A stretch of DNA of 64,000 nt, taken from Riptortus pedestris (taxonomy: Eukaryota > Arthropoda > Insecta > Hemiptera > Alydidae). The position numbers and the translations under genes are program-made. The stretch spans positions 21,877,001-21,941,000 of the forward strand of contig CM032230.1 in assembly GCA_019009955.1 (NCBI GenBank), in the 5' to 3' direction. Below are positions 1 to 10,111 of this stretch, piece after piece (the first letter of the stretch is position 1; every line of letters starts with the position of its first letter). The notes under the pieces were generated by a model that was not told the DNA's origin, made no database searches, and worked only from the letters and a program-made list of their open reading frames with translations.

Positions 1-925
1 TTGTGCTCAAATCATTCAACCTTTGTTTCCAGGGCACCCGTAGACGTCGAATGTCACACACCCATACAAATAAAGAATAGGTTTGATAATGGAGATATAG
101 ACCCTCAGTTTCAAGGCTCGTGAGATTTGCATTGATCTTAAGACTCGAGAAACCAAAAAGAAAGAGCGATATTATATGTATCTAGTTTCCTGCCAATGGG
201 CGAGCAAATACGCATTTCTCAACTTCATGTTCCGAACTTGTACATTTAAGAACGCAACATCCAGAGTGAGTGAGGCATATGTGTGGATGTCGGTAGTACT
301 TGATAAGATGGGTCTATTAGTAGAACCGATATTGTTGCCATTTCAAGAAAAGAAGACCAGTGTATCTTATATCAGACTATTCCATTCGAAATAAGTAAAA
401 AAAAAAAAAACAAGCAGAAGAAGCAAATAGGCATCTACAACCAATGCGGTCTATATTTTAAAGAAAAATGCATTATAGAAAATTTAACAGTTAAATGGTT
501 ACTGTTTATATCAAGAGGTGCCTACGTCGTTCTTAAAATTTGTATCATTATAAAGTTTAACTTAAGATGCCTTAGTAACATCCACAACAGAGTGAAATGT
601 ACATTAAAAGTAATATAGTTTCCTTAAATATGGCAGATAAAGAGGCTGACCTTGATGGGTACCCACAAAAAAGGGGCCAGTTTTATTTGTTATAAAATCT
701 CGAGAAAGATCTAAAAATGTAGTTAAAACCAGTCTTATTGCAAACTTAATATAGTAACATAGATTCTGTTCAGTTTATTCTGTAACTGGAAGAAAATCAG
801 AATTTAACATTTTCATTTTTGGGCTTCTAGTATTACCCTAATTCGACACATACGGTTTTATATTGAAGTAACAAAAAACTCCGACAAGAAAATTGACTCC
901 AAAACATAAAAATGATAATGAAGTT
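1..925. other. AT-rich stretch, nothing recognised
   Basis: No repeat family of this window, no convincing reading frame and no RNA gene is visible. A 72-codon open frame at 176-394 has no protein-like composition and is not called. Confidence 0.5.
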
Positions 926-1607
926 ACAGAGTGGGGGAGGGAGTTTAGGGGTGAGGATTTTCGAAAATTCGAAGTATCTCTGTTATTATAAGTCGGATCG
1001 AAAATATAAAAACAAACTTATAACAAATTACATTTAATATAAATATTGTTCTCTGCATATTTTCCGTATAATGAGTATTAACCGCGATATTTGGACTTAA
1101 TAGTTTTACGCTTACATTAAACCCCCACTTCTACAAGTGTCATATTAATAATAAGCTGTTATATCATGGAATAATTCATTACAAGGTTAAATACCAAATA
1201 TTGTATTCGACAAAGCATTATTGTACGAGATAAAAGCAAACACATTCCATTGACCACCCTCCTCCCTCTTCTTTTGTTCTTGGATTTCTAAAATCTGAAT
1301 GATTGAGATAGAAATTATTCCGATTCATTTCAAATTACTCCACTAGCTATAGTAGATAGTTTTCAATAAAATTAATATGTTATATTCAGAAATATTTCAT
1401 TAATTGTTCATCTTTCCGGTGTAGAATAATTCTATCTATTCAGTGATGCGAAGTTGGCTGCCCTGTTTGTTTACAATTCATTCGGCTCTTGTTACCGTTT
1501 GTAATTAATCCCTTAACATTCACGGTGGTGTTACCAGAAGGTATGTCTATCTGTTGTAAACATTCCCTTCGGAAATCTTAGATTACGCGTCCCCTGCGTG
1601 ACGGACT
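926..1607 (-). mobile_element. H-family copy (5' module 2), 3' truncated
   Basis: It reads on the minus strand. The left terminus (CTGCGTGACGGACT seen on the plus strand) lies at about 1594-1607, preceded by the second 5' module (GGTGGTGTTACC and the CTTTCCGGTGTAGA block) and then the conserved core (GTCGGATCGAAAAT, GAGGATTTTCGAAAATTCG). The hairpin end and microsatellite are missing, so the copy is truncated near 926. Confidence 0.85.
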
Positions 1608-1609
1608 TT

Positions 1610-2030
1610 TTCTGCAGGAGAAGCAGCAATCCCAGAGGGCCGTATTCGAATAAACTGTGTGAACAGTGGCCGACCTGACCCCAAATAGTGCCCAGTCCCT
1701 CTCATTAGGAATGCGGGCCATTAATTAAGGTATTTGGCCAATTAATATAGAAGGAGGTAGCTCAGAGCCCGTGTAAGGTTTAGCCTGCAACTAGGCTAAT
1801 CTCCTTAGCTCATTGTTGTACATCTGCCCTGATTTACCTTCCTCTACATCAATCCTTCCTGCGTCCGACTTGATTAATTGAAATTAGCTTGTCCCATCCC
1901 CTAAGCCCTTCCCCTAAATAGACTTGGCGCAAGGCTCAACTCCAGACCGGCTCAAGTACTCTCATGCGGGAAAACCCTAATCAATTCACACTCGCTCACT
2001 GCATTCTTACCGTCATACAAAATGAAGGGT
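1610..2030. other. Non-repetitive island, possible conserved non-coding DNA
   Basis: This stretch is less AT-rich than its surroundings and contains no repeat family of the window. It carries homeodomain-like TAATTA cores (GGCCATTAATTAAGG near 1717, TTGATTAATTGAAATTAGC near 1872). It has no long reading frame. A regulatory role is only a guess from composition. Confidence 0.3.
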
Positions 2031-2123
2031 CTAGCAGGGGCTGCGTAAACTAAAGAGATTTTCCACATGCTGACTTGGCAGAATGCATTATAAAACATTG
2101 GACAGAATGCATTATAAAACATC
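2031..2123 (+). repeat. H-family 5' end fragment plus short direct duplication
   Basis: TAGCAGGGGCTGCGTAAACT followed by AGATTTTCCACATG matches the H-family left end with mutations. Directly after it, GACAGAATGCATTATAAAAC is present twice in tandem (about 2079-2123, first copy with one difference). Confidence 0.65.
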
Positions 2124-2151
2124 ATGGAGATCTCACTGCTTCCAAAAGAAA

Positions 2152-2204
2152 AGTCCGTCACGCAGGGACTCCATAAACTAAAAAGATTTCTCAAGTGCTT
2201 GTTT
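2152..2204 (+). repeat. H-family 5' terminus fragment
   Basis: AGTCCGTCACGCAGG starts at 2152 and continues about 50 bases. It then abuts, head to tail in opposite orientation, the hairpin end of the next H copy at 2206. Confidence 0.8.
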
Positions 2205-2358
2205 TAGCAAATTTCTCTTGAGGGAAATCAGTTCTTGATTCATACTCATTCTGCGATTTTCGATTTTTTTTTTCAAATGTCAATCGATGTATATCTAGGA
2301 GATACGAGGACGAAAATGACCTCCATTCAAAACTGTGTGAGTGTGTGAGCGTATATAT

Positions 2359-2388
2359 TGTAGCGAAAATTAAATAGATGAATAATCC

Positions 2389-2481
<93 letters not shown>

Positions 2482-3055
2482 GCGTATTTGGAAAGTGTGA
2501 CGTAGATCAAAGAGACAGACGGAGGGTCGGTCGAGAAGATACTAGGCTCGTCTAGCCCAGCCTGGAATGAACCAGACAATTCCCCTTTGATGTATGCCGA
2601 CAACCTATATAAAGAAGCTCGGGCCAGCCGTGAGCAGTCAGTTTTATTGTCATCCGTCTTGATGTTCACATCAGTGCTTTAGTACAGTGCGGTAAAGTGT
2701 TTTTAAAAGAAGAACAGTGTTGTGCCGTGACTGTAAGTAACAGTTTAGTGCCGTGTTTAAGACAGTGCAGTGCCGCGAAGTAAAGGACAGTGCAGTGCCG
2801 CGAAATAAAAGACAGTGCAGTGCCGTCTTTCTGTGAATTTCAGTGAATTATTGGACAGTGACTCATTGAAGAACAGTAACGCTATCAGTGTATACTGTGA
2901 GTAGTAATTAAGAATAATCACCAAGTTTATTGTGCATTGTGAAATAAATTTTGCAGTGATAAAAACTGTGAAACTTGCGAGTATTTAATTTTGCAATCCA
3001 AAAGAACTCTTATTAAAAACGTTTATTACTGGTTTTTGGTAATAAAAACGTAACA
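2359..3055 (+). repeat. 5' LTR with GA expansion and 25-bp tandem repeats
   Basis: The LTR starts TGTAGCGAAAATTAAAT and ends AACGTAACA. A pure (GA)n run of about 88 bp occupies 2392-2479 and is absent from the sister LTR at 51.2 kb, so it expanded after divergence. A 25-bp unit (GACAGTGCAGTGCCGCGAA...) is repeated about 2.6 times at 2761-2825. An AATAAA-like motif follows near 2943. Confidence 0.85.
2606..2613 (+). promoter_or_regulatory. LTR TATA box
   Basis: TATATAAA lies in the LTR about 25-30 bases upstream of an initiator-like TCAGTTTT at about 2638. The solo LTR has GTATATAAGA at 51321-51330 in the same place, with TCAGTTTAATT downstream. Conservation between the two LTRs supports a core promoter. 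Confidence 0.65.
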
Positions 3056-3057
3056 AC

Positions 3058-3076
3058 TGGTGTCAGAAGTGGGATT
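3058..3076 (+). other. Primer binding site for tRNA-Leu
   Basis: TGGTGTCAGAAGTGGGATT begins two bases after the LTR. Its complement ends CCCACTTCTGACACCA, which matches the conserved 3' end of animal tRNA-Leu(CAA) plus CCA. This is the expected place for the minus-strand primer of an LTR retrotransposon. Confidence 0.85.
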
Positions 3077-3086
3077 GCAAAATTAA

Positions 3087-3416
3087 AATAAACAAAAAGA
3101 AAGAGTCAGTTCCTTCCTGAAGAAGGAGTTGGTTAAACTAGATCTGCCAACAACAGGAAACAAGGCTGAACTACAAAGGCGGTTGACAGATGAATTCCAA
3201 AGACGAGGAATCGACATGATTACCCACGAGTTTGACGATAAAGAAGACATTGCTGTAAGTAATCCTATCTCAAGTAGCAATTTGGACTTAAATGCAATTT
3301 TAGCCGCTATGATGGAAAATAACCAGAAACTCTTGGAAGCTACCAGAGCTAACTGTGACAGGCTAGAAGAAAAATTCCAGGAATTTTTGCTAATCCAAAA
3401 GAGACTCGAAGAAAAA
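3087..3416 (+). pseudogene. Gag fragment with N-terminal SAP-like domain
   Basis: An open frame starts just after the primer binding site. Its beginning (FLKKELVKLDLPTTGNKAEL, then QRRL) fits the SAP motif: two short helices, a conserved TxGxKxEL turn and a basic tail, a fold used for nucleic-acid binding. A more acidic stretch (DDKEDI) and a coiled-coil-like tail (NCDRLEEKFQEFLL) follow. No ATG is visible in frame before the SAP segment, and the frame runs into 3' LTR sequence, so this is a truncated gag head without the later gag domains or pol. SAP domains are known in gag of some arthropod Gypsy elements. Confidence 0.6.
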
Positions 3417-3447
3417 TTTTATTACTGGTTTTTGTTAATAAAAACTT

Positions 3448-3451
<4 letters not shown>

Positions 3452-3503
<52 letters not shown>
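3452..3503. repeat. (TA)n microsatellite of the H copy
   Basis: About 52 bp of pure AT dinucleotides mark the internal microsatellite of the surrounding H copy, at the point where the LTR element entered. Confidence 0.9.
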
Positions 3504-3505
<2 letters not shown>

Positions 3506-4146
3506 TATTGGAGTGGAATGTCTGATACCACCCTAATGTCGCAATTATTATCCAATCGTTACCAAACTCGATATTTAGTCGTTTTATATAAAAAGAAAGA
3601 TCAAGTTCATTAACGCCTGATATCGGACCAGGGAGAGGGGGGTTTAAAGTGAAAAAATTTTGAATATTCTAAAATATCTCTAATACTATAAGACGGATCG
3701 AAAAAATATATAGAAACAATCATATATCAAATCTTTACTACAAACATTGCTCTACAAATGTTTTCGGTATAATGAGTATTATCCGTGATATTTGGATTTT
3801 ATAGTTTCACGCTTTCAATAAACCCCCCCTCTTCTAAGTGTCATATTAATAATTAGCTCTTATATCATGAGCCACTTCTTTAAGAATTAAATACTAAATA
3901 TTGTTTTAAACAAAGCTTTATTATACGAGATACAAACAAATACGTTCTACTGACCCCCTTCTGTTCTTGAATAACTAAAACCTGACTACTGATTACTACA
4001 GTAAATAGTTTTCAATAAAATTTATAATTTATATTCAGATATATTTCATTAATTGTTTTTTTTCTGTGTAGAAAAACTCTGCAAGCGCTACGAAGTTGGC
4101 TGCCCTGTTGGTTTATAATTCACACGCTTTCAGATGTAGATATAAA

Positions 4147-4555
4147 CACGTTGTGAGCGGGACCCCAAATTCAAATTTCATGCGCAAAAAAAAAAAATGT
4201 TTTTGATTTCTTCAAATTTTATTTCATTGAGATTTTATTTATCGGAAAAATAGAAAAAAATAAAAATTTGGCTATTATTTTCCGAGAAAAAAAAATTTAA
4301 AGTGAATTAATTTAAAATATTTAGTGAAATCTAAGAAATCCAAAACAAGAACATTTTTGTATTGAAAAAATTGTAAGCTCAAGGCGCAACTCTAATGAAT
4401 TCCATGAAGAAACGAAGTAGAAGCTAAGTGGTGGGGGCTAGTAAAAGGGTTCCAAGATGAGTAAACGTGCGTAGGAAGGTTGCCCGCCGGCGAGCAATGC
4501 GCCTGGGGGGGAAAGTACTATTTGCCCGCCGGTGGGCACCTTAGCACTCAACGTG
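4147..4555. mobile_element. piggyBac-like MITE at a TTAA site
   Basis: The 409-bp insertion starts CACGTTGTGAGCGGG and ends in the inverse of CACGTTGAGTGC (12-bp inverted ends, two mismatches). It is followed by TTAA (4556-4559) and preceded by TAAA (4143-4146), a one-base change from TTAA. The related H copy at 8.2 kb has the uninterrupted target (reverse complement of CAAGTTAATATCTAC), showing that one TTAA was duplicated. The interior has no coding frame; it holds a long A/T-rich part and a repeated GCCCGCCGG motif. TTAA target use and CAC-type ends fit non-autonomous piggyBac elements. Confidence 0.75.
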
Positions 4556-4765
4556 TTAACTTGTAAATTGACTGAATGATTTCTTATTACCGTTTTATTT
4601 ATTAACTTAACATTCACGGTGGTGTTACCAGTATGTAGATTCATCTGTTGTAAACCTTCCCTTGGGAAAGCTGCCTAGTTTACGCAGCCCCTGCGTGACG
4701 GACATTTGTTCTATTTCAATATAAAACCATGAAGTAGAGGGTGGTCTAAACACAAGCTTTGTTCT

Positions 4766-4895
4766 GTTTTGAACTGTCCTCATTTTCGTCATCTCCTAGG
4801 TTGGATCGATGGACATTTGAGTAAATTTCTCAAAATCGCACCATGAGTTGAAACCTCAATAGCTGATTTACGTATAATTTAGGAAAATCGGCTTA
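4766..4895 (+). repeat. H-family 3' end fragment
   Basis: TCATTTTCGTCATCTCCTAG, GGATCGATGGACATTTG and AATAGCTGATTT match the last 130 bases of the H family. The terminal hairpin is badly mutated. Confidence 0.75.
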
Positions 4896-4899
4896 AATA

Positions 4900-5439
4900 G
4901 AACAATTATAGCAGACAAACCAGTAGTTTCTGGTTGTTATTTTCTAACTGGAAGGTTAGGAGGTTTAGAGAGCTATTATTGATCATTGGCCAAGACATAA
5001 TATGAGTTACAATACTACCGTAGTTTGTATGCACTATTTGCACATGAAGAGTTTATTAGGAAGAATAGATAGGGATAATGAGAGGAAGGGACTATACATA
5101 GAGGGATATTATAAAGGTTTAAGGGTTGGACCGCAAATAGACCGGGGAGGGTGGTTGATAGTTTGTGTGTGCCGGGGGAAGTTTATTGCGGTGGCAGACC
5201 TGCATTCCTACAGGCCAATTCCTACATAAACCCTGCCCAAACCAAGAACCCAGGGCGAAACAACCAAAATCTCTGCCCACCGCATTCACTTCCTGCTAAT
5301 ACCAAAAATAAACGACACGTTCTGATGACCTTCAAATTAAATTTGCTCGTTTGCCAGTTATACTGTATCCGCTTTCAATTAGTCGGAATGAGGAAAATTC
5401 CGTCCAGTATTTCCATTTCCCCATAAATTAAAAATTCAG
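4900..5439. other. No feature recognised
   Basis: There is no repeat of the local families. Two overlapping short frames (5002-5229 and 5151-5426) overlap one another in different phases and show no motif, so neither is called. Confidence 0.4.
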
Positions 5440-5572
5440 TGATAACAATATTTGGTATTCACACTTCAAATGGTGTGCTTCATAATATAACAGTTTATTG
5501 TTAATACAACATGAGTAGCGGGTGGGGGGTTAACGAAGGCCAAAAACTAAAAAATGCAATGCTAAAATATCC
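5440..5572 (+). repeat. H-family internal fragment
   Basis: AACAATATTTGGTATT, CATAATATAACAG and ACATGAGTAG match the middle of 5' module 2, without either terminus. Confidence 0.7.
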
Positions 5573-6089
5573 AAAAAAATGCTTGATAAAATATCTGCGC
5601 TAATTGTCAAATAGTGAAAATGTCCGTCACGCAGGGGCTGCGTAAATTAAGCAGAATTCCCACAGGAAGGTTTACAATAGATAAATATACATACTGGTAA
5701 CATCACCGTAAATAAATCAGAAATCTTTCGATTACAAGTTAATAACTCTAAACGGAAAGCGTCTGAATTGTAAACAAACAGGCCACCACCCCCTCTTATT
5801 TCTACACCGGAAAGAAAACTGTTAATGAATTATATCTGAATATAACATTAATTTTATTGAATATTTTAACTATAGCAAGTGCTGTAATTTGTAAGGAATC
5901 AGAATAATTTTAATCTCAATTACTTAAATTTTAGTAATCTAAGAACGAAAGAAGGGGAGAGGGATTCTACATTGCATATTTGGATATATCTCACAAAGTA
6001 AAAGTTCAATGGAAACAATATTCCTTTATTAACCTTATAATGAAATGGTTCATGATATAAAAGCTTATTATTAATAATAACATGAGTAG

Positions 6090-6774
6090 TATAAAAAGGG
6101 GGTTACGAGACCACTTATTCAAATACCCCAAATCCCCAAAACAATGCTAACGTGCTAATTTCTCAAATAATCCCTAAAAATCGATAAAAACATTGTTTTT
6201 TTCATAATTTTTTAAAAATATATATAAAAAGGGGGTTTCTAGCGCAATTTTCAAAATACCCTAAATCCCTCAAAATCATCAGTTTCCAAAATACCATAAA
6301 TCTCCCAAAATCATCAGTTTCCAAAATACCCTAAATCCCCCCAAAAATGCTAACGTGCTAATTTTACTAATTTATCAAATAATCACTAAAAAATCGATAA
6401 AAACATGGAATTTTTTTCATAATTTTTGAAAAATATATATAAAAAGGGGGTTTCTAGCGCAATTTTCAAAATACCCTAAATCCCCCCAAAAATGCTAACG
6501 TGCTAATTTTACTAATTTATCAAATAATCACTAAAAAATCGATAAAAACATGGAATTTTTTTCATAATTTATTAAAAATATATATAAAAAAAATCTACGA
6601 AAATTTATAAAAATAACTAAAATTTTATGATCTATTTATCTAAAACCCATATAAAATAGGGCCAAAACCCTGAATGTTTATCCAATATATTTAATCATCA
6701 CTATCACTTTCATTAAATCTAAATTTCTATTATATCATTCTTGATAAAATCATATTTCAACTTTTTATACTACC
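6090..6774. mobile_element. Insertion of tandem repeats with short inverted ends
   Basis: An 11-bp direct repeat, AACATGAGTAG, stands on both sides (6079-6089 and 6775-6785), while other H copies have this site once. The ends are inverted (GTAGTATAAAAAG against CTTTTTATACTAC). Because GTAG is both target and terminus, the duplication may be 7 to 11 bp. The interior is mainly a tandem array. It is non-coding; the superfamily is unclear (hAT or Mutator-like lengths are possible). Confidence 0.65.
6094..6590. repeat. Tandem array of a 130-150 bp unit
   Basis: Units begin with AAAAAGGGGGTT at about 6094, 6224 and 6442 and include CTAACGTGCTAATTT and AATCGATAAAAACAT. The middle unit has an extra ~34-bp duplication (AAAATCATCAGTTTCC twice). 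The last two units are nearly identical over more than 100 bp. Confidence 0.85.
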
Positions 6775-6964
6775 AACATGAGTAGGAGTGGGAGTTTACT
6801 GAAAGCGGAAAACTATTAAATCCTTATATCTAGGTTAATATTCATGATACAGAAAATATTTATAGATCATTTAATTTGCAGGAAGATTGGTTCTATACAA
6901 TGTTTCGATCTGACTTAGGAGTAACGTCGATATTTCGAAATCTCCCCCCCCCCTCCAACACACT

Positions 6965-7355
6965 ACCACCAGCTTAGGAACTCAGATACTTGGTTCATCT
7001 CGTTCCAAGCTTTTTTTCATTTTCTTCTCAACAAGTAGAATTAAAACTAAGGGGTCGAGCCTTCCAAAAAAAATTGCCCGGAGAGCAAATACGTGAAGGC
7101 AAGCAAAGACAATCCAGGGGCCACAGTAAGATGAATGGATGAGAAGCAAGGGCCGTATCAACTATGGATGGGAGAATAAACCGAGGGAAGTGCTAAGAGG
7201 ATATGCGGGCGCTCAGAGAACAACTTTAGAATGAAGATTTATTGGAATTGTACACGGGTTTCCTCCAAAAGCCTTGGCACCGCTCTAAACATCTGCTAAA
7301 TAAAATATTTCAAGTACAATCAGCGTATACTTCATTTAGAATGCGATAAAAATAA
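6965..7355. other. No feature recognised
   Basis: Mixed-composition sequence without a reading frame or local repeat family. Confidence 0.4.
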
Positions 7356-7358
7356 AAA

Positions 7359-7690
7359 AAAAAAATAAATATTAAACGGAAATACACCGTCAGAGATAAT
7401 ATTTCAGCATATCAAAAGTCAGCTTACAAAAAAATAAATATTAAACGGAAATACACCATCAGAGATAATATTGCAGCATATCAAAAGTCAGCTTACAAAA
7501 AAATAAATATTAAACGGAAATACACCATCAGAGATAATATTGCAGCATATCAAAAGTCAGCTTACAAAAAAATAAATATTAAACGGAAATACACCATCAG
7601 AGATAATATTGCAGCATATCAAAAGGCAGCTTACAAAAAAATAAATATTAAACGGAAATACACCATCAGAGATAATATAGGAGCATAGTA
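7359..7690. repeat. 69-bp tandem repeat, nearly five copies
   Basis: AGCTTAC recurs at 7421, 7490, 7559 and 7628, an exact 69-bp period. Each unit holds TAAATATTAAACGGAAATAC and CATATCAAAAGTCAGC. Units differ at one to three positions, so the array is young. It has no spacers and no coding frame. Confidence 0.95.
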
Positions 7691-7937
7691 TCTTATATTA
7701 TATTAGTAAAGTTGATTGTGAGTAATGAGAATTATAATTTAAATACATAAATTCTTACATAAATAGACTCGCAAATTAAGCATCGGTTGAGTTTAACTTC
7801 AATTTATTTTTTTTAAGTTTATTTCTTATTATTATTATTTTTAAATATTGTATTTGATTAGATGTTTGACTAACGTGTATGCATTGTAAAAAAAATGTAT
7901 TTACCCATAATCATAGATGTAATATGCCAAAATCCCC

Positions 7938-7986
7938 ATCATGAGTATGCCCTGAATAGCTGATATCTCCTAAGGGAAATCTGCTA
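7938..7986 (+). repeat. H-family 3' hairpin fragment
   Basis: CATGAGTATGCC, AATAGCTGATATCTCCTAAG and GGGAAATCTGCTA correspond to the last 50 bases of H, with a damaged palindrome. Confidence 0.7.
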
Positions 7987-8067
7987 ATAAGGCAATATAC
8001 ACACATTTAGAATATAATTTTAAAGAATATATATCTTAAAGGTTGAGAGCTCTGTTGATAACAAAAA

Positions 8068-8696
8068 AGTACGTCACGCAGGGGCTGCGGAAACTAAGCA
8101 GTTTTCACACGGAATGGTTTACAACAGATAAATCTACATACTGGCAACACCGCCGCGAATGTTGAACGAATTAATACAAACAGTAATAAGAAACCATTCA
8201 GTCAATTTACAAGTTAATATCTACAACGGAAAACGACTGAGTTGTAACCAAAAAGGGCAGCCAACTTCGCAGAGCTGAATAGAAAGAATTATTCTACGCC
8301 AAAAAGATAAACAATTATGAAATATATCTGAATATAACATTAATTTTATTGAAACCCATTTACTATAATATAAGCTAGGGGAGTAATTTGAAATTAATCA
8401 GAATAATTTCAATCTCAATCACTCACATTTTAGTAACCAAGAAAAAAAGAAGGGGGGAGGGGTCGTCACCAGAACGTATTTGTTTGTATCTTGTCTTATA
8501 AAGCTTTGTTGAAAAAAATATTTTCTATTTAATCTTGTAAAGCAGTGGTTCATTATATAACAGCTTATTAGCAGATTTCCCTTAAGGGAAATCAGCTATT
8601 GAGGTTGTACTCATGATGCGATTTTCGAAATTTTTCTTCAAATGTCCATCGATCCTACCCAGAAGATGACGAAAATGAGGTCCGTTCAAAACTGTA

Positions 8697-8757
<61 letters not shown>

Positions 8758-9462
8758 CTGTTACCGCTCTAGCGGTCGCAATTTTTGTTTTATCGTTACC
8801 AAACTCGATATTTAGTCGTTTTATGTAAAAAGAAAGATCAGGTTCGTTAACGGCTGAAATCTGACCACTGGGAGGGGGGGTTTAGAGAAGAGGATTTTCG
8901 AAAATTCGAAATATCTCCGTTACTATACGCCGGAACAAAAAAGTGTACAGAATCAATCTTATTGCAAATTAAATTTACTATAAATATTCTTATATACATT
9001 TATTTCCTACCTTGATTATTAACCGAGATATTTGCATTTTTATGAAATTTGGGCCGATAATGGATTTTTGAATTTCCCGCGAAAAGCTAGTTCGGCCCTT
9101 TGCCGTCACCGTTTGGCTCTCCTATGGAGATTTCTCTACTGTATAACTTCACGTGGGAAATCTGCTTAGTTTACGCAGCCCCTGCGTGACGGACTTTATT
9201 ATTAATATGACACTAGTAGAAGTGGGGGTTTACAGAAAGCTAAAAACTATAAAATCCAAATATCTCGGTTTTTACACATTATATGGAAAATATCTATAGT
9301 AAATTTAATTTTCAATATTATTGTTTCTATAAAGTTTTTCGATCCGGCGTATAGTAACAGACATATTTCGAAAGTCCTCTCCTCTAAACCCCCAAACCCT
9401 TGTCAGATTTCAGCCATTAACGAACTTGAACTTTCTCTTTACATAAAACGACTGAATATCGA
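8068..9462 (+). mobile_element. H-family copy (module 2) containing another H copy
   Basis: AGTACGTCACGCAGGGGCTG at 8068 opens the copy. Module 2 runs to ATAACAGCTTATT at 8573, is interrupted by an opposite H copy, and resumes with ATTATTAATATGACACTAG at about 9197. The core follows and the copy ends near CGACTGAATATCGAG. The microsatellite and hairpin end are missing. Confidence 0.85.
8574..9196 (-). mobile_element. H-family copy (module 1), complete, nested
   Basis: This copy has both termini. On plus it starts with the 20-bp palindrome GATTTCCCTTAAGGGAAATC, then the (TA)n tract (8697-8752), CCGCTCTAGCGGTCGC, the core and module 1 (AAAGCTAGTTCGGCC), and ends CCCCTGCGTGACGGACTTT. The host copy reads continuously across the site apart from a few shared bases, so no target duplication can be resolved. 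Confidence 0.9.
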
Positions 9463-9464
9463 GT

Positions 9465-10110
9465 GAAATACTAATACAATAGAGACCCGAATCCGACGAA
9501 GGGCACACCCGCGAATTATGTAGCAAGGAAGACAGACTTGATGCATCCAGTAGGCAATTTCTATAAAAGCAGGTCATAGGACTAGTCTGAGAATTGATGA
9601 CTTTAAACGGAGCAGACATTGTTGTCTCTACTTTCTGCCTAAGAATGAGGAGTAATTATGATTAGAGAAGGACAGGTTGTAAATTCCAGAGCGGGCACAT
9701 AAAGCTAGGAGGAATTCATCCAGCTAGCTAAGTGCCCAAGACCATTGTTATTCAGAGAGATGAGCTCATTCGGCTAAAGTGTCCGAGTCTCTTTGTTGTA
9801 TTAAATTTCTCGGTCTGCGAGATAGAATGGAGCTAGTAGTGCCATAAGAATGTCCCAGAGCATTTCCCTCGTCTCATCGAATATTAAAGCCCTCTCCACT
9901 CCCTTACCAACTCCTCTTTGTCCCGCACCCTACATGGATTCACTTCCAATAATGTCTCATGCTTGTCAGCTGCTCCAACGTCAAAGAAACATTCACAAAT
10001 TGCATGCATGCATATATATATAAAGAAGGAAAAAATAAAATATTTCGGAATTAATTTTAAAGAAGAGATAAGATTTGACGAAACAAATATAATATATACA
10101 CTTGTTAAAA
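9465..10110. other. Non-repetitive island
   Basis: About 9600-9960 is mixed in composition (AGAGCGGGCACATAAAGC, CAGCTAGCTAAGTGCCC) and free of local repeats. The small frames at 9410-9619 and 9918-10136 run into H sequence and are not protein-like. Confidence 0.35.
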
Positions 10111-10111
10111 A

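Larger units (their letters stand above)
2359..3451 (+). mobile_element. LTR retrotransposon remnant, internally deleted
   Basis: It has a complete 5' LTR (2359-3055), a tRNA-Leu primer binding site (3058-3076) and the first part of gag. It then jumps to the last ~68 bp of the 3' LTR (about 3384-3451), which aligns with the end of the 5' LTR (AATCCAAAAGA, TTATTACTGGTTTTTG, ending AACA). protease, RT, RNase H and integrase are absent. Both flanks are ATAT within a (TA)n tract, consistent with a 4-bp target duplication. A solo relative lies at 51168-51691. The SAP gag and the tRNA-Leu primer suggest a Ty3/Gypsy-type element; this is inference because pol is missing. Confidence 0.85.
2206..4704 (-). 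mobile_element. H-family copy, full length, broken by two insertions
   Basis: On the minus strand it runs from the left terminus at 4690-4704 to the hairpin end at about 2206-2235 (TAGCAAATTTCTCTTGAGGG on plus). Removing the LTR element at 2359-3451 and the MITE at 4147-4555 leaves about 1.0 kb of continuous H sequence with the second 5' module. The LTR element sits in its internal (TA)n tract. Confidence 0.85.
5621..6962 (+). mobile_element. H-family copy (module 2) split by an insertion
   Basis: GTCCGTCACGCAGGGGCTGC at 5622 opens the copy. It runs through module 2 to ACATGAGTAG at 6089, is interrupted by 685 bp, resumes at the repeated ACATGAGTAG (6776) and ends in the core C-run (CCCCCCCCCTCC) at about 6955. 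The microsatellite and hairpin end are missing. Confidence 0.85.

Noticed and set aside
2370..2669. 99-codon frame with a long Ser-Leu repeat
   Set aside because: It is the reading of the (GA)n run and LTR on the opposite strand, not a gene.
7359..7690. Direct repeats that might suggest a CRISPR array
   Set aside because: The units are contiguous with no spacers, and the window is eukaryotic.
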